From: DASRJG01 sp032124015
Lineage (GTDB): Bacteria > Acidobacteriota > Polarisedimenticolia > Polarisedimenticolales > DASRJG01
Direction: 5' to 3'
DNA: 64,000 nt
NCBI GenBank assembly: GCA_032124015.1
Contig: JAQBEH010000018.1
Location: 1 to 64,000 of the forward strand
Below the pieces are notes generated by a model. It did no database searches. It saw only the letters and a program-made list of their open reading frames with translations, and was not told the origin of the DNA. The position numbers were made by a program, and so were the translations under genes. Each line of letters starts with the position of its first letter. Positions within the stretch are counted from its first letter, which is position 1. Shown here in pieces: positions 43,358-52,591 of this stretch.

Positions 43358-44220
43358 CGCTCGCCGCGCCGCGCGAGCAGGCACGCCCACGGCCCTTCGG
43401 AAGCGCGAGCCTCGACCCGGAATCCGGCCGCGCTCAGCGCCGTCGCGATCTCTTCGACGTCGTCCACGAGAAACCCCGACGCGATCAAAAGGCCGCCGTT
43501 CACCAAGGCGCCGGCGAGCCCGTCGGCGTTCGCGATGAAAAACGACGATTGGATGTTGGCGACGAGCCCGTCGAACGTTTCGACGCGACGCTCGGCGATC
43601 GACCCGACGCGCACCTCGACGACGTCGCCCGCGGCATTCGCGGCCAGAACTTGAGAGGCCACCGCGACGGCCTCGGGGTCCGTGTCGACGGCGAGCACGC
43701 GGGAGGCGCCGCACCGCGCCGCGACGATCGCAAGCAGGCCGGTGCCGGTGCCCAGATCGAGCCAACGGGACCCGGAGGTCACCTGTTGCTCCACCGCCGT
43801 CGCGGCGAGGCGCGTCGTTTCGTGCTCGCCGGTGCCGAAGGCCATGCCCGGGATCAGCCGAATCGGCTCGCGCCCATCGTGGTCGGACGCAGCCTCCGTC
43901 GCCAGAACGACGAAGCGGGTGCCCAACGGGATGGGTGACAGCGAAGCCTGCCAGCGCTCGACCCAGCGCCCGTTGGCGACCGGACCAATCGCAAGCTCCG
44001 CGGCCTCGACCGGAAGGCCGTGGGCGGAAAGCACGTAGGCCGCGCGCTCGCGCCAGACTCCGACGTCATTGTCCGATCCGAGGTAGAACCGCAATTCCGT
44101 CATGCCGGGCCCCGAGGCCGCGACCTCGACGCCGAGACTTCCGTCCCCCAAAACCGCGGCGATCTCGTCGTCCAACGCATCCGGAACCCGAACGCTCAGC
44201 ACGTGCCAGAAATCGGTCAA
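43354..44220 (-). CDS. prmA: Ribosomal protein L11 methyltransferase
   Basis: 288 aa. The PrmA N-domain is followed by the SAM fold: GMAFGTGEHETTRLAA, WLDLGTGTGLLAIVAARCGASRVLAVDTDPEAVAVA and LVANIQSSFF (family LVANIL). It trimethylates L11. It overlaps the dnaJ stop as ATGA and precedes rsmE, a frequent order after dnaJ. Confidence 0.94.
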   Translation of the reverse strand: MTDFWHVLSVRVPDALDDEIAAVLGDGSLGVEVAASGPGMTELRFYLGSDNDVGVWRERAAYVLSAHGLPVEAAELAIGPVANGRWVERWQASLSPIPLGTRFVVLATEAASDHDGREPIRLIPGMAFGTGEHETTRLAATAVEQQVTSGSRWLDLGTGTGLLAIVAARCGASRVLAVDTDPEAVAVASQVLAANAAGDVVEVRVGSIAERRVETFDGLVANIQSSFFIANADGLAGALVNGGLLIASGFLVDDVEEIATALSAAGFRVEARASEGPWACLLARRGER

Positions 44221-45323
44221 TTGAAGATGTCTTTGACGCGCTCGAAGATCCCGCGCTCGGCGGTATCCACACCGTCGAGTTCGGCCAACTGCGTGAGAAG
44301 TTCGCGTTGCTCGACCGAGAGGCGGCGCGGGGTCTCGACACGAATCGAGACGTGGAGGTCGCCTCGCCCGTTGCGGTCGAGCGCGGGGAGCCCCTTGCCG
44401 CGCAGGCGCAGCACGGTTCCCGACTGCGTCCCCGCCTCGACCTCGACCTCGTCTTCGCCACCGCCGACCAAAGGCACGCGCACGGTCGTCCCTAACGCGG
44501 CCTGCGCGAAGGTGATCGGTATCTCGCAGTGGAGCTCCGCGCCGTCTCTTTGGAATACCGCATGCGGCGCGACGTGAAGGATGACGTACAAGTCGCCCGG
44601 AGGACCTCCGTCGCCGCTCGCCTCCCCCTCGCCCGAGACACGAAGGCGCATGCCGTCATCCACCCCCGCGGGGACGCGGACGGTGATCGTCGAGGTGGCC
44701 TGCACGCGCCCCTTGCCTGCACACGCGCCGCACGGCGTCACGATGCGCTTGCCGGCGCCTCCGCAACTGCCGCAGGTGCGGGCGATCGTGAAGAATCCCT
44801 GTTGAAAGGCGACCTGGCCTCGCCCACGGCACGTGGAACAGGTCTTGACGCCGTCTTTCCCTGTCGCCCCGGTCCCGGCGCACGCACCGCAGCGGTCGAG
44901 GCGCGGGATGACGATGGGCGCCTCGTAGCCCGCGGCCGCCTGCTCGAACGTGATCTCGAGATCGTAGCGGAGGTCCTGCCCGGCGCGCGGGCCGCGGCGG
45001 CCTCCGCCGAAGATGTTCCCGAAGCCGAACAGGTTGCCGAGGATGTCGCCGAAGTCGGCGAAGGCCTCTTGGTCGAACCCGGAAAACCCCGGTTGCGCGC
45101 CGAGCCCCTCGCGCCCGAAGCGGTCGTAACGCTCCCGTTTGCCGGGGTCGGACAAAACCGCGTAGGCCTCGGCGGCTTCCTTGAACATGCCCTCGGCGGA
45201 CGTGTCCCCGGGATTCCTGTCAGGGTGGAACTTGAGCGCGAGACGCCGGTACGCCTTTTTCAGCTCGTCCGAGGACGCGTCTTTGGAAACCCCGAGGATG
45301 TCGTAGTAGTCCCGATCCTCCAA
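44217..45323 (-). CDS. dnaJ: Chaperone DnaJ (Hsp40)
   Basis: 368 aa. J domain with HPD (KFHPDRNPG), Gly/Phe-rich linker (about 95-120), four zinc CxxCxGxG repeats (CGACAGTG, CSTCRGRG, CGSCGGAG, CGACAGKG), and the C-terminal substrate domains. It delivers clients to DnaK and stimulates its ATPase. The start is TTG 45323, four bases after the dnaK stop, with GAGGAGG about nine bases upstream; the only nearby ATG is out of frame. The N-terminus LEDRDYYDILGV fits the family. Confidence 0.95.
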   Translation of the reverse strand: MEDRDYYDILGVSKDASSDELKKAYRRLALKFHPDRNPGDTSAEGMFKEAAEAYAVLSDPGKRERYDRFGREGLGAQPGFSGFDQEAFADFGDILGNLFGFGNIFGGGRRGPRAGQDLRYDLEITFEQAAAGYEAPIVIPRLDRCGACAGTGATGKDGVKTCSTCRGRGQVAFQQGFFTIARTCGSCGGAGKRIVTPCGACAGKGRVQATSTITVRVPAGVDDGMRLRVSGEGEASGDGGPPGDLYVILHVAPHAVFQRDGAELHCEIPITFAQAALGTTVRVPLVGGGEDEVEVEAGTQSGTVLRLRGKGLPALDRNGRGDLHVSIRVETPRRLSVEQRELLTQLAELDGVDTAERGIFERVKDIFN

Positions 45324-45327
45324 CGAA

Positions 45328-47217
45328 TCATGCCTCCTCGACCGTATCCGCCGTCTCGCTGCCGGCCGCCGCCTTCGCCTCGCCGCCTTCCTCACCGGCC
45401 GAGAATGCGCCGGGATCATAGAGGATGACGTCGGACAGGATACGACCGACCTCGCCGATGCGCTCGAGTGCCGCGGTGCATTCGGCGGCGCTTCCGCCTT
45501 CGAGCGCCTTGCGCGCCGTTTCGAGGATCTTGCGCACGTTGGACTGCTGGTCCGGCGGGAGCATCGCGCCGAACTCCGCAAACGTCTTCTGATTCGATTC
45601 GACGAGCCCCTCGAGCCGCGTGCGGACCCGGATGAACTCGGAGCGTCGCCGGTCTTCTTCTTCGTGCTTTTGCGCATCCTCGATGATCGACGCGATATCG
45701 GATTCGGAGAGGCCTCCGGCCGGCGTAACGAGAATCTTCTGCTCGCGCTTGGTGGCCATGTCGCGGGCCGACACGTTCACGATGCCGTTCGAGTCGATGT
45801 CGAACGTCACCTCGATCTGCGCGGTGCCCTTGGGCGCGGGCGGCATGCCGACGAGATCGAACCGGCCGAGCGACTTGTTGTGCGCGGCGATCTCGCGCTC
45901 GCCCTGCAGCACGTGAACTTCGACCTTCGACTGGTTGTCCGCGACGGTCGTGAAGATCCTCGCCTTGCGCGTCGGAATCGTGGAGTTCCGATCGATGATC
46001 TTGGTGAACATCCCGCCTCGTGTCTCGATGCCCAGAGACAGAGGGGTCACATCCAGCAGGACCATGTCCTTGACGTCGCCCTTCAGGATGCCGGCCTGAA
46101 TCGCGGCCCCGATGCCCACGACTTCATCCGGATTGATGTTGGCGTTCGGCTCGCGGCCGAAGATCTGGCGGACGGTCTCGATGACTTTCGGTGTACGGGT
46201 CTGGCCGCCGACGAGCACGACCTCGTCGATATCGGCGGGGCGCAAGCCCGCGAGGCGGAGGGCCTCCTCGCACGGCCCCCTCGTCTTTTCGATGAGGTCC
46301 TCGACCAGATCCTCGAACTTCGCCCGAGTCAATGTCGTGTTGAGATGCCGAGCCCCGCTCTCGTCCGCCGAGATGAACGGGAGGTTGATCTCCGTGGCCT
46401 CGAGCCGGGACAACTCGCACTTGGACTTTTCGGCCGCCTCTTTCAGCCGCTGGAGCGCCAACCGGTCCGAGCGGAGGTCGATTCCGGTGTCCGTGTGGAA
46501 CAACGCGAGCAGCCAGTCGACGATGCGCTGATCGAAATCCTCTCCACCCAGGAACGTGTCGCCCGAAGTGGACTTGACCTCGAACACGCCGTCGCCCAAC
46601 TGGAGCACCGAGATGTCGAACGTTCCGCCGCCCAGATCGTAGACCGCGATCTTCCGCGCCATCGTGCCTTCGTCGAGGCCGTGCGCCAGCGCAGCCGCGG
46701 TGGGCTCGTTGACGATGCGCAAGACGGTCAGTCCGGCGATCCTCCCGGCGTCTTTCGTCGCCTGGCGCTGGGAGTCGTCGAAGTACGCCGGAACCGTGAT
46801 GACCGCCTCTGAGACCTCGGACCCGAGGTAGTCCTCGGCCATTTCCTTGAGGCGCGTGAGGAGGTAAGCCGAGATCTCCTGGGGCGAGTAGTCCCGGTCC
46901 CGGACGTGGATCCACGCGTCGGCGTTCGCCGAGGGGACGATCTCGTAGGGAACGATCTGGCGCGCCTTCCCGACCTCCGGAGATTCGAACTTGCGTCCGA
47001 TGAGCCGCTTCACGGAGTAGATCGTGTGCTGCGGGTTCGTCAGCGACTGGCGCTTGGCGATCTGCCCGATGAGCTTTTCGCCGCGCGGCGTGAACGCGAC
47101 GATGGAGGGCGTCGTGCGGGCTCCCTCGCGAGACGCGATCACCCTGGGCTTCCCCCCTTCCATGATCGCGATGCAGCAATTGGTCGTACCGAGATCGATG
47201 CCGATCACCTTGCCCAT
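45328..47217 (-). CDS. dnaK: Chaperone DnaK (Hsp70)
   Basis: 629 aa. Nucleotide-binding domain begins MGKVIGIDLGTTNCCIAIMEG; phosphate loops (YDLGGGTFDISVL) and adenosine motif (VVLVGGQTRTPKV) are intact. The substrate domain and helical lid follow, ending in an acidic Ala/Glu-rich tail (GGEAKAAAGSETADTVEEA). Start ATG 47217 has AAGGAG seven bases upstream and is one base after the grpE stop; a longer in-frame reading to 47265 would enter grpE and lacks family support. Confidence 0.97.
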   Translation of the reverse strand: MGKVIGIDLGTTNCCIAIMEGGKPRVIASREGARTTPSIVAFTPRGEKLIGQIAKRQSLTNPQHTIYSVKRLIGRKFESPEVGKARQIVPYEIVPSANADAWIHVRDRDYSPQEISAYLLTRLKEMAEDYLGSEVSEAVITVPAYFDDSQRQATKDAGRIAGLTVLRIVNEPTAAALAHGLDEGTMARKIAVYDLGGGTFDISVLQLGDGVFEVKSTSGDTFLGGEDFDQRIVDWLLALFHTDTGIDLRSDRLALQRLKEAAEKSKCELSRLEATEINLPFISADESGARHLNTTLTRAKFEDLVEDLIEKTRGPCEEALRLAGLRPADIDEVVLVGGQTRTPKVIETVRQIFGREPNANINPDEVVGIGAAIQAGILKGDVKDMVLLDVTPLSLGIETRGGMFTKIIDRNSTIPTRKARIFTTVADNQSKVEVHVLQGEREIAAHNKSLGRFDLVGMPPAPKGTAQIEVTFDIDSNGIVNVSARDMATKREQKILVTPAGGLSESDIASIIEDAQKHEEEDRRRSEFIRVRTRLEGLVESNQKTFAEFGAMLPPDQQSNVRKILETARKALEGGSAAECTAALERIGEVGRILSDVILYDPGAFSAGEEGGEAKAAAGSETADTVEEA

Positions 47218-47218
47218 G

Positions 47219-47896
47219 TCAGGACTCCTTCCGGTCGCCGGCGGTTGCGCCGCCTTCGGACTCATCGACGCGAACGCGGACCATCGCGGGCCGCAAGACC
47301 CGGTCGTGGAGAAAATAACCTCGCTGGAACACTTGGGTCACCGTGTGAGGGGGAAGCGGCGAGTCCGGGTCGGTCGCCGCCGCTTCGTGCCGCTCGGGAT
47401 CGAACAACTCGCCGACGCTTTCCATGCCGCGCACGCCCTCGGCCTCGAGCGCGGCTAAGAGCTGCCGATGGATCAGCACGACGCCCTCGATCAACGAATC
47501 GCCCGGGGCGCCGGTTCGGGCCGCCGACATCGCGCGTTCGAAATTGTCGAGCACGGGGAGAATCCGGCCGACGAGTTCGAAGGTCGCATAGCGGAAATGG
47601 TCGAAGCGCTCGCGTTCCATCCGCTTTTTGAAGTTCTCGAAATCCGCTTGCAAGCGGAGCAGCCGCTGGCACAGATCGGCGTCCTCGACCGGCGGGGAGT
47701 AGGTCCCGTCGGGAGACGCGGGATTCGAGGCGGAATCCGTTTCCTCGAACACGACCTCGACGTCGTCGGGGTCCGCGCCGGCCAAGGGGACGCCGTTGTC
47801 GTCCACGCCGACGACTTCCAGGATCTCGATATCCTCGGCGGATCCGGGATCCAAGGGGATCCGAGGCGTCGCGCCGTCTTCTGGCAGTCGGCTCAT
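47219..47896 (-). CDS. grpE: Nucleotide exchange factor GrpE
   Basis: 225 aa. An acidic disordered start (about 1-65) leads to the long dimerisation helix (LLRLQADFENFKKRMERERFDHFRYATFELVGRILPVLDNFERAM) and the C-terminal beta-wing with FDPERHEAAATDPDSPLPPHTVTQVFQRGYFLHDRVLRPAMVRV. It releases ADP from DnaK. It lies one base after hrcA and one base before dnaK. Confidence 0.96.
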   Translation of the reverse strand: MSRLPEDGATPRIPLDPGSAEDIEILEVVGVDDNGVPLAGADPDDVEVVFEETDSASNPASPDGTYSPPVEDADLCQRLLRLQADFENFKKRMERERFDHFRYATFELVGRILPVLDNFERAMSAARTGAPGDSLIEGVVLIHRQLLAALEAEGVRGMESVGELFDPERHEAAATDPDSPLPPHTVTQVFQRGYFLHDRVLRPAMVRVRVDESEGGATAGDRKES

Positions 47897-47897
47897 C

Positions 47898-48968
47898 TCA
47901 GGCCCCCGGATTCGTGAGGAAGCGCGTCAGTACGTGCGCCAGGTAATCGACGAGCGCGATCGCGCGGGCGTATTCCATGCGGGTGGGACCGACGACGCCG
48001 ACCGTTCCGAGCACGCGGTCCCCCGCCCGGTAGGTCGTTGCCACGACGGAGAGATCGGAGAGGGAGGAGACCGGGTTCTCGTGGCCGATCACGACTTGAA
48101 CGCCCTGGCCCGTCAGCACGTTTTCGAGCAGGTCGACCAAGCGCCCCTTTTGCTCGAGGGTGCGCAAGAGCTCTTTGGTCCGCTCGAGATCGTGAAACTC
48201 CAGCGCACCGACGAGGTTCGAGGCCCCCTCCACGAGGACATCGCTCGCATCCTCGTCGACGGCCAGGGCATCCCGCCCGAGCTCGAGCAAGCGCGCGCGG
48301 CGGCGATCGTAGGCGGACTGCTCTTCCAGGAGTTCTCGGGCGATCGCCTCGCGAATGGTGGGAAGGGTCTGGCCGGAAAAGCGCCGGGACAACTCGTTTC
48401 CCACAACATCGAGATCGGGCTGATCGAAGGTGGCCTCGAGGTCGAGGATGCGATTGTGCACGACGCCGGAGCGATCGACCAGAATCGCGACGACGCGCTG
48501 CGCGTCGAGGCGCACGAACTCGAGGTGCTCGACCACGATCCGGCGCATGTCCGGGACCAACACGACGCCGACGTGCTGAGAGACCCGCGACAGCTGGCGC
48601 GCCGCTTCGCCTAATAGCTCCGGGATCTCTCCACGCCGGTGCTGGAGCGCCTCGTCGATCGCCTGCGCATGGCCGATGTCGATGGGAGGCCGGCTCATCA
48701 ATCGGTCGACGTAGAGGCGGTAGGCGAGGTCCGTCGGCACGCGTCCCGCCGAGGCGTGCGGCTGGCTCAGCAAGCCGCGTTCCTCGAGGTCGGACATGAC
48801 GTTGCGGATGGTCGCCGGGGACAGATCGAGTCCGGCCGCCCGCGACAGCGTGCGGGAGCCGACCGGCTCGCCCGTCAAGACGTGCGCCTGGATCACGGAC
48901 TTCAGGATCTCGCCCGCGCGGTCGTCGAGCACGCCCTTGTCCACGCGACTCGTCGGGTCCTTCGTCAT
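47898..48968 (-). CDS. hrcA: Heat-inducible transcription repressor HrcA
   Basis: 356 aa. The winged-helix N-terminus reads GSRTLSRAAGLDLSPATIRNVMSDLEERGLLSQPHASAGRVPTDLAYRLYVD, typical of HrcA; the GAF-like core and inserted domain follow. HrcA normally represses groE and dnaK operons by binding CIRCE inverted repeats. No CIRCE (TTAGCACTC-N9-GAGTGCTAA) was found by eye around this operon, and the upstream gene prfB overlaps it by four bases, so regulation of this copy is unclear. Confidence 0.94.
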   Translation of the reverse strand: MTKDPTSRVDKGVLDDRAGEILKSVIQAHVLTGEPVGSRTLSRAAGLDLSPATIRNVMSDLEERGLLSQPHASAGRVPTDLAYRLYVDRLMSRPPIDIGHAQAIDEALQHRRGEIPELLGEAARQLSRVSQHVGVVLVPDMRRIVVEHLEFVRLDAQRVVAILVDRSGVVHNRILDLEATFDQPDLDVVGNELSRRFSGQTLPTIREAIARELLEEQSAYDRRRARLLELGRDALAVDEDASDVLVEGASNLVGALEFHDLERTKELLRTLEQKGRLVDLLENVLTGQGVQVVIGHENPVSSLSDLSVVATTYRAGDRVLGTVGVVGPTRMEYARAIALVDYLAHVLTRFLTNPGA

Positions 48969-50096
48969 CCCTTAAGACCTTGCGCGAGGCTCGCTTCGCG
49001 TCCGCTCGTGAGGAAGGCGCGAATGAACCCGTCGATGTCGCCGTTCAACACGCGATCGGCGTCACCGACCTCGAAACCCGTCCGGTGGTCCTTGACCATC
49101 CGGTAGGGGGCCAGGACGTACGAGCGGATCTGGTGGCCCCACTCGATCTTCTTCTTTTCGCCGATCTCTTTCGCCATGGTCGCTTCGGCTTCCTCGAGGG
49201 CCCGACTGGCGAGCTTGGCGTGCAGCACGCCCATGGCCACTTCGCGATTCCGGTGCTGCGACCGCTCGTTCTGGCAGGTCACCACGATGTTGGTCGGCAG
49301 GTGCGTGATCCGCACCGCCGAATCCGTGACGTTGACGTGCTGCCCGCCGGCGCCGGACGACCGGTAGGTGTCGATCCGCAGGTCCTTGTCTTCGATCACG
49401 ATCGCGACGTCGTCTTCGATCTCGGGGATCACGTCGATCGACGCGAACGAGGTGTGGCGGCGGGCCTGAGCGTCGTAGGGCGAGATGCGCACGAGGCGGT
49501 GGACGCCGCGCTCGGCCTTGAGATAGCCGTACACGTTCGGCCCGGAAACGCCGATCGTCGCGCTCTTTAGCCCGGCCTCTTCTCCCGCCTGCCAGTCGAG
49601 CGTGGACACCTTGAAGCCGCGCCGCTCCGCCCAACGCACGTACATGCGATAGAGCATCTCGGCCCAGTCTTGCGACTCCGTTCCGCCGGCGCCCGGGTGG
49701 ATCTCCAGAATCGCGTTGGACGCGTCGTGCTTTCCCGTCAGGAGCGTCGCCAGCTCGGTCTCTTCGACCCGCTCTCCCAGGGTAGCGACCGCGGTCACGA
49801 GATCCGCCAGCACGTCTTCTCCCTCGCGCGCGAGTTCGTGAAAGGTCCGCGCGTCGTCGAGAAGGCGTCCCAAGGAATCGGCCATCTCGATGTTTTCGGT
49901 CAACCTCGACCGCCGCTGTTTCAGACCTTTCGTACGCTCCGGGTCGTCCCAAACCGCGGGCTGGCTCAGCTCGGCCTCCAAGGCGTCGATTTCCGTGCGT
50001 TTGCGGTCCACATCAAAGGAACCTCCGCAGCGCCTCGACCTTGACGGTCAACGCCTCGATCCTCTGGTTGAGTTCCTGTAGGTCCGGACCAGCCAC
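48965..50096 (-). CDS. prfB: Peptide chain release factor 2, with programmed +1 frameshift
   Basis: 376 aa after frameshifting. Frame 1 runs from GTG 50096 (27 codons, GGAGG upstream) to UGA at 50013-50015. Skipping base 50015 continues as GAT GTG GAC CGC into a 348-codon frame ending at 48965. The GGQ motif (SGAGGQHVN) is intact. The stop-recognition tripeptide, SPF in most RF2, reads SPY (RISPYDAQARRHTSF). RF2 terminates at UGA/UAA and limits its own synthesis by the frameshift. It is the first gene of the operon and shares ATGA with hrcA. Confidence 0.95.
50013..50026 (-). promoter_or_regulatory. prfB programmed frameshift signal
   Basis: On the minus strand GGAGG (50026-50022), three bases TTC, then CTT TGA (50018-50013). 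The internal Shine-Dalgarno-like GGAGG sits three bases before the CTT slippery codon and in-frame UGA, the same arrangement as in E. coli prfB. Confidence 0.95.
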
Positions 50097-50207
50097 GGTT
50101 ACCCCTCCGCCGCAAGGAAACTTAGGACCGCGAGGGCCCCGCGCAAGACGCTGAAGAAAAATAGCATAGCGGCGTGCCCGCGCCCTGGATGAGGCGCCGG
50201 GCCGCGC

Positions 50208-50771
50208 TCAGTTGGTGACGCGGACCACCCAGGTACCGCTGTGACCGTCTCCGTGAAGCCTGCCCGCCCCGGATTCGGCGGCCTCTTTGGTCGGAAAACC
50301 GCCCACCCGGACCTTGAAAAGCTTGCCCGTGGGGCCCTCGGCGACGGCGTCGATCCTTACGGGATAGCGTTTCGCTCTCAGGGAACGGACGACCTCCTCG
50401 GCGGCCTGGCGATCGCGTCCGACGAAGACCTGAACGAACCAGGGACCAGGGGTCACAGAAACACCGGCCGGCGCCGGGACGACGGGCTTGGCTTTCGCCT
50501 CGCGGGCCGGCTCGGCTTCCTTCCCGGCGCCGGAAAGCGTGTCGAAGAAGGTCAGCTTCTCGGTCGAATCCACGATTTCTTGCTCGACGACGCCGGGTGG
50601 ATCGCCTGGTGTCGACACCGCGCGCGCGGGCGCGCCCCACCGTTCGACCGTGCGCCCGAGCTGAAAAGCGCCGATCAAGAGCGCGAGCAGCACGCCCCCC
50701 GCAACCGCAAGGACCCACCCCTCGAGCCGGAGTTCGCGCGGCTCGTCCCGGATCGTCGCTTCAGGATCCAT
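50208..50771 (-). CDS. SPOR-domain membrane protein
   Basis: 187 aa. A cytoplasmic start (1-17), one transmembrane helix (about 18-40), a periplasmic linker rich in Pro/Ala/Glu, and a C-terminal SPOR domain (GPWFVQVFVGRDRQAAEEVVRSLRAKRYPVRIDAV...KLFKVRVGGFPTKEAAE). SPOR domains bind denuded peptidoglycan at division sites, so a role in septation or cell-wall remodelling is likely. It overlaps the diguanylate cyclase gene by 11 bases and has GGAAGG six bases before its ATG. The 111 bases after it hold an imperfect G+C hairpin and the prfB leader. Confidence 0.87.
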   Translation of the reverse strand: MDPEATIRDEPRELRLEGWVLAVAGGVLLALLIGAFQLGRTVERWGAPARAVSTPGDPPGVVEQEIVDSTEKLTFFDTLSGAGKEAEPAREAKAKPVVPAPAGVSVTPGPWFVQVFVGRDRQAAEEVVRSLRAKRYPVRIDAVAEGPTGKLFKVRVGGFPTKEAAESGAGRLHGDGHSGTWVVRVTN

Positions 50772-51810
50772 CGGGATCCTTCCGCCGCTCGGCGGTGGCG
50801 ACGGCGTTTTTCGTCGTGGTTTTCACCGCCTGCATGGCGCGGTCGGCACGCTGCACCAGCTCTTCTTTGGTGCGCGCGTGGAGCGGAAACGACGCGATGC
50901 CGAACGATGCGGTCATCGGCTGCGCTCCCTTGGTTCCGCGCGACGCCATGAGGAACGGGCGCCCCGAGATCACCTCGCGCACGCGCTCGGCGACCTCCGT
51001 CGCGCCGTGCCATTCGGTCTCGGGGAGCACGATGCAAAACTCGTCCCCGCCGAAGCGGAACAGCTTGTCGAATTTCCGGATCTTCCCGCGCACGCGCTCC
51101 GAAACCTCCAACAGCGTTCGGCTCCCCGCCGCGTGCCCGAGCCGCGTGTTGACGTCTTTCAGATTGTCCATGTCGAAAAAGATCAGCGACATCGGCGTCT
51201 TGAAGCGATTGGCGCGCGACATCTCCTCGAGGATGAACTCCTCGAAGTACCGCCGGTTGTAGCAGGAGGCCGTGTCGTCCTTGATGGTGAGCTCGCGGAT
51301 CCCGCGCACCTGCATCGCGTTTTTGACCGCGGGACGGACGCCGTGGGCGAGCTCCGTCAAGGCTTCCGCGACGTCCCGCGCCGGGTCGAGCAAAACGACG
51401 GCGCCGACCGTCCCCGCGTTTTCGGCACGCAGCGGCACGGCGAGAGCGCGCACGCCGTCCGCCGCAAGCGGAAAAGCCCCCTCGGCCCAGTCCGAAGCCC
51501 CGCGCGAGCGCACGGCGTTTCGCAGGGACTCGAGTCGCGGATCGTCGGCCCGCATCGTCGTGGCAAGGGGTGCCAACTCCGCACCCTCGAGGTCGGGGCC
51601 GAATCCAACGCCGTCTACGGCCCCGGCCCAGCCCCGTGCGACTTCAAGGAAGGCGTGGAGTTGCCCCTCGAGATCGAGACACTGCGTGACGACGAGCGCC
51701 GCCGCCAGCACCTCGGGCGCCGAGGGCGTGGCGGCCCCCTTCACCCGCCGCGCCCGAGGCTTCCGCTCGACAGGCGCCTTCACGCCCGTGCCGGCCCGTC
51801 GCTCGCTCAT
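50761..51810 (-). CDS. GAF-GGDEF diguanylate cyclase
   Basis: 349 aa. A GAF-like N-terminal domain (about 35-165) precedes a GGDEF domain with the intact active site FRFGGDEFCIVLPETE. The inhibitory I-site RxxD (RKFD) lies five residues before it, so product feedback is expected. It makes the second messenger cyclic di-GMP, which commonly controls pili and secretion. It is soluble and overlaps the slipin gene by four bases, suggesting that membrane-domain state and c-di-GMP are linked. Confidence 0.92.
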   Translation of the reverse strand: MSERRAGTGVKAPVERKPRARRVKGAATPSAPEVLAAALVVTQCLDLEGQLHAFLEVARGWAGAVDGVGFGPDLEGAELAPLATTMRADDPRLESLRNAVRSRGASDWAEGAFPLAADGVRALAVPLRAENAGTVGAVVLLDPARDVAEALTELAHGVRPAVKNAMQVRGIRELTIKDDTASCYNRRYFEEFILEEMSRANRFKTPMSLIFFDMDNLKDVNTRLGHAAGSRTLLEVSERVRGKIRKFDKLFRFGGDEFCIVLPETEWHGATEVAERVREVISGRPFLMASRGTKGAQPMTASFGIASFPLHARTKEELVQRADRAMQAVKTTTKNAVATAERRKDPDGS

Positions 51811-52568
51811 TTGCCTCCGAGAAACGGCCGGAGCAGCTCGATGGGAAGCGGGAAGATCAACGTGGAGTTCTTCTCGGACGCCACCTCGGTCAGGGTCTGG
51901 AGGTAACGGAGCTGGAGGGTGACCGGGTTCTGGCCGAACACGTCGGCGGCCGCCGAAAGAGCCGTCGCCGCCAGACGCTCCCCTTCAGCGTGGATGATCT
52001 TCGCGCGCTTTTCCCGCTCGGCCTCGGCCTGTTTCGCCATCGCGCGCTGCATCTCGGCGGGGAGGTCGACGTGCTTCACCTCGACGGCGGACACCTTGAT
52101 CCCCCAGGGGTCGGTGTGCTTGTCGAGGATCGTCTGCAGCTGTTGATTGAGCTTCTCGCGCTCGGACAACAGGGTGTCGAGCTCGACCTGTCCCAGCACC
52201 GAGCGCAGCGTCGTTTGCGCCAACTGACTGGTGGCGTAATGGAAGTTCTCGACGTCGACGACCGCCCGGCGCGGGTTCATCACCCGGTAGTAGACCACGG
52301 CGTTGACCTTCACCGACACGTTGTCGCGCGTGATGATGTCTTGGGGCGGGACGTCGTGGACAACCGTCCGCAACGACATGCGCACCATCCGGTCCGCGAC
52401 CGGAATCAAGAAGAAAATCCCCGGGCCGTAGTCCATCGGGCGCAAACGGCCCAGGCGAAACACGACGCCCCGCTCGTACTCGGGCAGGATCTTGATCGAG
52501 TTGGCGACGATGAAAACGACGACGACCAACGCGACGAGTAAACCAGCGGATGCCTCGATACCGAACAT
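51807..52568 (-). CDS. Slipin / SPFH-domain (band 7) protein
   Basis: 253 aa. One N-terminal membrane segment (about 7-27, LLVALVVVVFIVANSI) is followed by the SPFH domain: LPEYERGVVFRLGRLRPMDYGPGIFFLIPVADRMVRMSLRT...DNVSVKVNAVVYYRVMNPRRAVVDVENF. A coiled coil follows (QRAMAKQAEAEREKRAKIIHAEGE). It builds membrane microdomain oligomers. It is next to nfeD, its usual partner and presumed processing protease. GGGAGG lies four bases before the ATG. Confidence 0.93.
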   Translation of the reverse strand: MFGIEASAGLLVALVVVVFIVANSIKILPEYERGVVFRLGRLRPMDYGPGIFFLIPVADRMVRMSLRTVVHDVPPQDIITRDNVSVKVNAVVYYRVMNPRRAVVDVENFHYATSQLAQTTLRSVLGQVELDTLLSEREKLNQQLQTILDKHTDPWGIKVSAVEVKHVDLPAEMQRAMAKQAEAEREKRAKIIHAEGERLAATALSAAADVFGQNPVTLQLRYLQTLTEVASEKNSTLIFPLPIELLRPFLGGK

Positions 52569-52591
52569 GGAACCTCCCTAAAGAGCGCCTG

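Noticed and set aside
47218..47265. N-terminal extension of DnaK (MSPKAAQPPATGRSPD)
   Set aside because: It overlaps grpE, has no ribosome binding site, and DnaK proteins begin at MGKVIGIDLGTT, which has AAGGAG directly upstream.
50120..50207. Imperfect G+C hairpin after the SPOR gene as an intrinsic terminator
   Set aside because: The stem needs a bulge and the T-run comes about 13 bases later, too far for a classical terminator; the region also serves as the prfB leader.
48965..50207. CIRCE element near hrcA
   Set aside because: No inverted repeat resembling TTAGCACTC-N9-GAGTGCTAA was found by eye in prfB or its leader.
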